From NCBI RefSeq assembly GCF_949987515.2, contig NC_082694.2, positions 47,020,451 to 47,084,450 on the forward strand: a DNA stretch of 64,000 bases. Direction: 5' to 3'. The notes under the pieces are model-generated. The model did not search any database. It worked only from the letters and a program-made list of their open reading frames with translations, and had not been told where the DNA came from. Of this stretch, positions 57,328 to 64,000 are shown in pieces. The position numbers and the translations under genes are program-made. The DNA is from Delphinus delphis (lineage: Eukaryota; Chordata; Mammalia; Artiodactyla; Delphinidae). Within the stretch, counting starts at the first letter, position 1. Each line of letters begins with the position of its first letter.

Positions 57328-59139
57328 TTGTCAGGGCCTGGAGGTAGTGCAGGTGGGGGACATTAACATTCATAAACATCACAAAGATCCAGAGACTAAA
57401 TGTTTCCTTCAGCATCTTAGAACTGATTCCTTCCTAGTGTCCCCAGGGATGGGTGTGAAGCTGATGGTCATCATATATCAGCGAATGTGCTCTATTCTCA
57501 GAAAACCAGAAGCTCGTTTTGTAGCACTTTAGCTTTCCATATTGAAAATGCTCAGGGAGAGTTTACTTAGATTGATCTTGGTGTTGGAAATCTTATAAGA
57601 TAAATTGTCCCCAAGAGATTTCCTAGACCTTGAAGCTTGACCTTGGGAATCCACCTATCCAGGAAAAATGAGAAACAGCGACCCCTGTGCCACTTTTCCT
57701 GTGTTCACTATAGGGTCACTTTATCAGCTTTTCATTTCAGCAATAAAGTACACACAGAGTTAAGGAGAGCGTCCCCATGAGAGACACCATGCTTCAGGAA
57801 TATCAGGTCCCTTACAGTCAACCTTTATCAGAGTGGCCAATTTGAGGACTGCTAAATAAAACATGTTTGAAAGTTTCACCCTGGTAACATTGAAAGGAGA
57901 GGGTTTGTACCCAAGGTTCCTTATTTGTTTTATTCGGTCTACATCAGAAGCAGCTCCCCACCACAGACTGTTTTATATAGAAGATTGAGGAAATAAGTCA
58001 GTACTTTCATATTATTCCTATCTACATTAAAATACTTCAGCTGAGAGTTCATCTGCCATACAGACAAGTTCTGGAATGCAGCTGAGCTTTTCTCCTAGAA
58101 ATCCATCTGGCAGGAGCTGAAAGGCAACCTCGCACTCTTTCCCCAATTCTCCAGATTTATAGAACATAATTGATAGAACTATAGCTCTCTCACCTGAGAG
58201 ATTTCTTCCCATTGACTCGTTTATCACATGATCAAAGCCTTCCTGGGCTGTCAAACCTCCTCTTATTTCAGATATGCTTGTTGGAGGCTCTGCCTCTGTC
58301 ATTTACCAAAATAGCTGTACAAGAAGCTCAATGCTGCAACAATTCTCCTATTCAGGGCTAAAGAGAATCATTCTAAACCCTATTTAGGGGATAAAGAATA
58401 AGTGTCTGTAATGTACCTTCAGTGGAACCCAAACTCATAGTAACCACCCCAAAGCTCTCTCCATGATAGGATACAAAATCCATGACATTATTTTTCATCA
58501 ATCAAATAATCGTAAGTTTTACATCCCCTTTGCTACCATAAACAAACTACCTTGCACCTCAGCACTTAAAGGATTAACAACAGATTCATGATGACATCCA
58601 TACCATTCTGCAGGTCAGGATTAATTTTAAACTCTCTTGCAGTGAACCTTCTCAGCTGCTGCCCAGTGGCCCCTGCCTAAAGCACCAACATTTATCTTAC
58701 TCTGGCTTGTCAGGTGACCATTTGCTTTTCCATCCTAGCTTATGATCTTCTCATTAGGGAGCTTGATCTGGATTTGAAACTGCTATCACCGGAAAAGAGA
58801 AGTGGCTAATTGCTTTTCATCAAAATGCCAGAGGGATGCAATAGGATTAAAAAGGTCGGAGTATTTTATTATTTCTCAATCATGGGAAGGATCAATAAAC
58901 AGCTGTGAGTGGCCACTCTTCTGAAAGCATTTTTCCTGGAAAAAAATCACCATTGGGAACCAATGGAAAGTTTCTTCCTCTTTTGGAGACGATAATGAGA
59001 ACACTTGATTGAATCTTCCGTTCCCACAGTCTGGACATTCTGGTCGTATAACCTATTTTTAAAAAGGTGTTAGTGGGAGAGTGAGTTTTTACATTTCTAG
59101 CTATGGCTTTATAAACCATCACATCTATCTTGTCAGAAG
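57328..59139. other. Low-repeat, unrecognised sequence with one exon-like frame
   Basis: About 1.8 kb without a confident repeat. On the minus strand, 58302-58027 is open for 91 codons with balanced amino-acid composition (sequence begins MTEAEPPTSISEIRGG). No protein family is recognised and no promoter is visible, so it is not called a gene. The frames at 57290-57532 and 58892-59122 are weaker. Confidence 0.4.
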
Positions 59140-59826
59140 CTAAGGCAACTCAATATCCATGCCGTGGAAACATAGGAGGCCCTGAACACTTTCGTTTCAC
59201 CCTAACTGCCATGGTCCTAGTTCCAACTACTACAATCTGTCACCTGTACATAGCTCTGCCCCTCAGCAAGTCTCTCATCCTTTATTCTGCAGTTAAATGC
59301 AGAATGCAAAGAGGACAAATCCAAAGCTGCCACTCCTCCACTCTAAACCCTTCACTGGCTCCCCATTTCCCTCAACAGAAAGTCCAAACTCTATAGAAGC
59401 CCTTCATGAACTAGCAGCTGCTTACTCAGCCTCATCTCTCCAACTCTCCCTACAGCTCAGTGAGTGATTCATTGGCTACCCTGGGCTCTCACCCTCCTCC
59501 AGAATCTTTGTGCCTCTACTTCCCAGGCTGAAATACTCTTTTCACCTGCCCCCACCCTAGCCCTCCATTTCCCTGACTAAACCTACTAAATTTTCCATTC
59601 TTAACCTATCTCCAGAAAACTTTCCCTGTCACCCAATCGTCAGATGGCTAGATGACCTCCTTCCTTCTCTCATGACATCCTCTTTTTACTTTTATCATAG
59701 AAATGTACTGTGTTAAAGTAGTCTCCTTGTTCTCCAAACCATAAATCCAACAGGACAAGAATCAAGTCTATTTTTCTTCACCACTCTATTCTCATCACTT
59801 AGCAAACTACCTGACACAGTGTAGTA
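59140..59826 (+). repeat. L2 LINE 3' region, sense
   Basis: 'tttcgtttcaccctaactgc', 'acccttcactggctccccat', 'agaaagtccaaactctatag', 'gaatctttgtgcctctactt' and 'actacctgacacagtgtag' follow L2 in order for nearly 700 bp. It has the same layout as 19020-19740. The 88-codon frame at 59130-59396 is a degenerate L2 ORF2 piece at most. Confidence 0.8.
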
Positions 59827-59831
59827 GATAT

Positions 59832-60424
59832 TTTTTGCTCTGTAGCAAATTACCACAAATTTAGCTGTTTCATAAAACACACCCTTATTACCTCACAGTT
59901 TCTGCAGGGCAGAAGTCCTGGCATGACACAGCTGAGTTCTCTGCTCAGGGTCTCACAAGACTGAAACCAAAATGTCGACTGGACTGTGTTATCATTTGGG
60001 GCTTGGAGGCTTCCAAGCTCATTCAAGTTGTCAGAATTTACTTTCTTGCAGTTGTGAGACTGAAGTCCTCATTTTCTTACTGGCTGTTGGTTGGGAGGTC
60101 GCTCCCAGATCCTATAGGCTTCCCTAAAGTCCTATCCACCTGTCTGTCTCATGTCATAGCTATTTTATTTCAAGGCCAGCCAGAGAATCTCCCTCCAGTC
60201 TGCTATCATGGACTCATATACAATGTAACATATTGTAGGAGGGACTATTCCATCACCTTTGCCATATAATGTAATCTAATCAAGTTAGTTACTATCCCTG
60301 GCACCCACAGGTTCCACCCAAACCCACAATTGGTCCCACCCAATCCCCTCAAGCAAAGGGGATTACAGAGGGTGTATACACCACTGACAGGTTTCATGGT
60401 CATCTTAGAATTCTTCCTACCACA
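59832..60424 (-). mobile_element. MLT1-group LTR, antisense
   Basis: 'gtagcaaattaccacaaatt', 'cctcacagtttctgcagggc', 'tgctcagggtctcacaagac', 'tctccctccagtctgctatc' and the end 'gaattcttcctaccaca' follow the complement of an MLT1-group LTR over about 590 bp. It lies directly behind an L2 tail. Frames at 60003-60269 and 60245-60433 have no retroviral similarity. Confidence 0.75.
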
Positions 60425-60489
60425 TACATACATACTTAATAATTACTTAATATATAATTACTAAATGAATCAATGAAATAAGAGAACTC

Positions 60490-60640
60490 AGTTCTAGCTG
60501 TAGTGTCATCACAAATATTGGGTAGGTTCCTTGATCTCTGTCTCATTTTTCCCCAATGAGGAATAATAGCAATAGAGAAAAATTAATCCCTGTATTACAT
60601 ACCTCCAATGAATTATTGGAGATATCATATGAGAAAATAT
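60490..60640 (+). repeat. MIR SINE, sense
   Basis: 'ttgatctctgtctcattttt', 'ccaatgaggaataatagcaa' and 'attattggagatatcatatg' follow the MIR core. Confidence 0.55.
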
Positions 60641-60649
60641 TAATCGCTA

Positions 60650-60950
60650 TTATTTATTGTTCACTACATGTTAGACACTATACTAACACTATCTTACTTA
60701 TTTCTCTTCAAAATGGGATTGAAGGGATACTAATATTATCATTATATTACAGATGAGAAAGTCGAGTCTGAGGGAATAGGATTTCACTTAATTGGGGCTC
60801 AAAGGTAGTGTTCTTCATCATCAAATATATGACTTTCGGGATATTAGGTGACATTCCTAAAGTCATATAGCTAGAAAGGAGTGAGGCCAAGCATTGTATC
60901 TGGATTATTCTAATTCTGAAATACGTGCTCTTAACTACTTGTCTATTATA
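60650..60950 (-). repeat. MIR SINE, antisense
   Basis: 'ttcactacatgttagacact', 'attacagatgagaaagtcga', 'cctaaagtcatatagctaga' and 'cgtgctcttaactacttgtc' follow the complement of MIR with an internal insertion of about 60 bp (60785-60845). Confidence 0.75.
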
Positions 60951-61044
60951 TATGATATGAAAAGGACTGTTATAGGGAAATAAGCTATCAATATTTTGAT
61001 TATTAATTGATATGTACATGTGGCAAGTTAAGGTATACAGACTT

Positions 61045-61200
61045 TAGGGCAGCAGTCAGTAGATTATATCCATTAGGCCAATTCAGCCCCAATGCCTGCT
61101 TTAGTACAGCTTGGGAGCTAAGAATGCTTTTTATAGATGAATATCTGCAATTGATTTGATGATGAAGAACACTAATTTTGAACCCCCAATTCAGGGAAAT
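61045..61200 (+). repeat. hAT-Charlie-type MITE fragment
   Basis: 'ccaattcagccccaatgcct', 'tacagcttgggagctaagaa' and 'tgctttttatagatgaatat' follow the first half of the same hAT family as 383-567, in the opposite part of the element. The far end is lost. Confidence 0.6.
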
Positions 61201-61229
61201 CCTATTTCCCAAAGAAAAATTCCATTTAT

Positions 61230-62359
61230 TAGTAGACTTGTATTACAAAAAGTTGTAATTGGTATTATAAATTCATCAGTGAAAAACTGTAGATTCTTTT
61301 CTTTCTGGTTATAGAACTGCCTCTAATACGCTTGATTTTGCTGCTTGGCCCCAAAACATTTACCACCTGGTTCTTCACATAAAAATTCTACTGACCTCTG
61401 CCTTTGCATTATTCAACAGGTAATATGCATTGCTAGGCAAATTTGTTTGTCTGACCAAGTCTTTCCAAGTTAGGAAAGCAGCATAATGAAAATACCCCAC
61501 ATTAAAATGAAGACCTCCAAATAATTCCAGCACTGCATATTAAACTGCATTAGTGGCGTGGAGCACACCATCCCCTTTGAGACAGAGCTACCAAAGTTGT
61601 CCTCAATTGCTTCTGAGGAGTTAGCATAACCCAAAGCCAGGAACTGGCCTTCCAGTCCCTTTTCTCAAGCCCTTGAATCCCCTTTCTAGATACAGACTGC
61701 ACTATTGCATAATCACTGGGAGAAACATAAAAGGCAGCAGAGGGCAGCCCATTCATATTCACGAGTGAGAATCTCTTCTACTCTGAGGATGTAGACCTTT
61801 CCCTGTGACCTCAGCAGATTCCTGAACATAACACCTTTATCATGACATTTACTACATCATGTTGTCTTTCAGGATGTCAAAGCACAACAAGAGGGTCAGC
61901 TTCCCGGGTGTCAGAGTAAACAGCTCCACTGCTGTAGCTTGAGGGCTAAAGTCCGCCACTCTCATCCCCGCAACCTCTCACTCCCCAGACATTTCAGCCT
62001 GCTCTGGCACCTACGATTTCATAGTAAACAGTCATTTCTTTGAGCTCAAGTAGCTTCCCTTCTTAGGAGGCAAATGTATCTGTGTCATGAATGTGTAAGT
62101 TGTCAACATCTTAGGATTTCTCGCCTGAGAGCTTTGTTCATACCATTCCCTGGGCACATCAAGTTTTATGAACACTTCAGAACTCAGCTCAACTCAGCTC
62201 AAAGGCAAACTGCTCCATGGAGTCATCCTTAAATTTCTGAGTAAAAAACCTAACTGTCCAGCCTCTCAACAATCACAGCACGTAAGGTGTACCTTTTGGA
62301 TGAAGAGCGTCATATTATGTGTATATTATAATTATGTGTGTGTGTCATTTTGCATCCCT
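61230..62359. other. Low-repeat, unrecognised sequence
   Basis: About 1.1 kb with no confident repeat or gene. A direct repeat of caactcagct lies near 62187-62201. Confidence 0.4.
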
Positions 62360-62795
62360 CTGAAAAAACCCTTGACCAGCTTCCCTTGGCAACAGGATTA
62401 AAATTCAAACTATTCCCCAGAACCCTCAGGGCCCAGCGGCTGACTTTGGTACTTTTTGAAGTTTGCTTGCTACATGTTTGCTCCTACTTCCCAATGGTTG
62501 TATTTGCAGTTTGTCGCTACAAGAACACACTGGCCTCAGATGTTTGTGTGGCTGACACAAGTATTACCTCTGCCAAGAGACTTTCTTTGATCTGTTTTAT
62601 TTTCTTTGTAGTGCTTCTCATTACCCATGATCCAGTTTATTTATTTATTTAGGAATGTGTTGCCTGAGTCTCCTAAGATAATATAATCTCCATGAGAGAA
62701 GGCATTCTGTCCATCTCAAGTACCAGTGTATCTGTAAGGCCTAGTCCTGTGCCTAGCACACACTTAATCTTTGAAAGAATCAACCAGCATCTCAT
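62360..62795 (+). repeat. L2 LINE 3' region, sense
   Basis: 'aggattaaaattcaaactat', 'tgcttctcattacccatgat', 'aatctccatgagagaaggca' and 'ctgtgcctagcacacactta' follow L2 to its tail. The copy may extend left to 62140. Confidence 0.7.
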
Positions 62796-62804
62796 TTTCA
62801 TTGT

Positions 62805-62945
62805 TATTGCTTTTCATCTCCTTTAGGACAGGAACTTTTATATATCTTTTCTCTTTTTTGCATTCCCCACAGGCCTCAAGAGCAAAGTGCATGCACCTAG
62901 TGAATAATCTATAACTGTGTATTGAATGTTGACTGTTGAACTAAT
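62805..62945 (+). repeat. L2 3'-end fragment
   Basis: 'tcctttaggacaggaacttt', 'gcattccccacaggcctcaa' and 'gtgtattgaatgttgactgt' repeat the L2 tail pattern a second time, directly after the previous copy. Confidence 0.5.
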
Positions 62946-63734
62946 TAATTGATCATTAACACTTCAGATTGAAATACTTTATTAACATCTTTCGTACAGA
63001 CTTAGGTAGCTCAAGAGTGAGAGGATCATTTACTATTGTTTTGTCCACAGACACAGACCTATGAGATCTTCATTATCTTTCTGGCAGTAAGACCTGCTCC
63101 CCAGAAAAATACCCAGAACTCATTATGCTCATCTTACCTGATCTTCACAGAAGTAAACCAGTCTATCAGAATGATAAAAAATATCATACAATTTTAGCGA
63201 TACTTTGTATCTAGGTCATGAGGCTTTATGAATACAAAGCATTTAAAGCACAATCAAATACGCAATTTTTTAAAGTTTTAAAAAATACTCCTCCCCCAAA
63301 CTGCAACAGAACGTCCATTTTTGAATTAATCACCTGTTTCTACAAGTCAGACTAGTCTATTTTTCTTTTGGAATACCTCCATACCCAAAAGAGACATGGC
63401 ACTGGTCCTAACTATTTCCTTTTTCCTTTGAAGCCAGGTTATTCACTGAAGCCCGATATCTGTACTAAACATGCTACTAGAAGTGGTGTAGAGATTGACT
63501 GTAACCACACCCATCTTCAGGAAATTCTAAGAATGACCTGGTTTGAAACTGCTGAAGCTATCTCCTCTTGACCAATGGAATTTTCTGTTACACGCTGTGT
63601 TTCTGTTTTATATTTTTGAGTAGAGAGGTATTTTAAACAGGTTTACACACTCCTTAAGGATACAGAGTATGAACAACGTATGTGTTTGCAACCTCTACGA
63701 GGCCTAGATGGTAGTAAAGTGGAAAGAGTCAGTA
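62946..63734. other. Unrecognised sequence
   Basis: No confident repeat or gene. The 67-codon frame at 63368-63571 has no family features. Confidence 0.4.
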
Positions 63735-63900
63735 TGCTGGGAAGAAGATAGTCTTGGACATGAGGCAATTCTAAAGACAAACCTGAACTGATAGCCATGC
63801 GATCTGAGGAACATTAACTACTCAATCTCCATTTCTTCCATTATAAAAACCAAAGTTAAGTATGCTTATTTCATATTACAAATAGTTAACACAATAGTAA
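63735..63900 (+). repeat. MIR SINE, sense
   Basis: 'tgaggaacattaactactca', 'atctccatttcttccattat' and 'ttaagtatgcttatttcata' follow the MIR core. Confidence 0.6.
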
Positions 63901-64000
63901 CTGAAGGGAAACCTTCCTTTATGTAACGAATCTGACTTAATCACTTTCCCCTCCATCATAACATTATACTGAATGAAGAGTTCTAATGATGACACTGCCA

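Noticed and set aside
1..64000. CRISPR arrays, bacterial operons or phage-like modules
   Set aside because: No regularly spaced repeats with unique spacers. The repeat content is wholly mammalian, and ribosome-binding-site or operon logic does not apply.

Overview
The window is nuclear DNA from a mammal, most probably a cetacean. It is AT-rich and CpG-poor and is built almost entirely from eutherian interspersed repeats. The diagnostic signal is a set of nine tRNA-derived SINEs of the CHR type (heads reading like GGCTTCCCTGGTGGCGCAG), several with the younger CHR-2 body typical of whales and dolphins. The young L1 3' ends are also of the cetartiodactyl type. No BovB-like sequence was recognised, which argues against a ruminant. 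The species cannot be named from this evidence.

No protein-coding gene, rRNA, functional tRNA or CRISPR array can be supported. Open frames are short (at most 195 codons). The longer ones lie in L1 ORF2 remnants, on their antisense strand, in SINE bodies or in microsatellites. The window is therefore intergenic or deep intronic.

Layout. 1-7.7 kb: old MIR, L2, hAT and MER2-type Tigger pieces in otherwise unrecognised sequence. 7.7-10.8 kb: an L2 split by a solo LTR (5-bp target-site duplication, TSD) and abutted by a rearranged L1 carrying a CHR SINE. 11.3-13.9 kb: a decayed old L1. 13.9-19 kb: mostly unrecognised. 19-22.5 kb: an L2, a tail-less CHR SINE, then an L1 interrupted by an ERV1-like solo LTR (4-bp TSD) and by a CHR-2 SINE. 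23-36 kb: an antisense L1, two more CHR SINEs, MIRs, MLT1-type LTRs and a second long L1 with a 13-bp TSD (31.8-34.0 kb). 36-47.8 kb: CHR-2 SINEs, a short young L1, antisense old L1s, a hAT element. 47.9-53 kb: the longest low-repeat stretches, with two candidates for conserved non-coding DNA. 53.6-57.3 kb: MLT1, a broken Tigger1 with a dead transposase, an L1 3' end and a Tigger MITE. 57.3-64 kb: unrecognised sequence, L2, MLT1, MIR and hAT copies.

The layers give a relative time order: MIR and L2 are oldest; then MLT1, Tigger, hAT and old L1; then cetartiodactyl L1 and the ERV1 LTR; then CHR-2 SINEs with long pure tails. I found no undescribed genetic system. The most useful observations are structural: a template-switch scar, an inverted L1 head, SINE copies with a duplicated or deleted B box, a tail-less SINE with a perfect TSD, and a solo LTR that keeps its TATA box and polyadenylation signal. 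Family names come from recalled consensus sequences and were not checked against a library.
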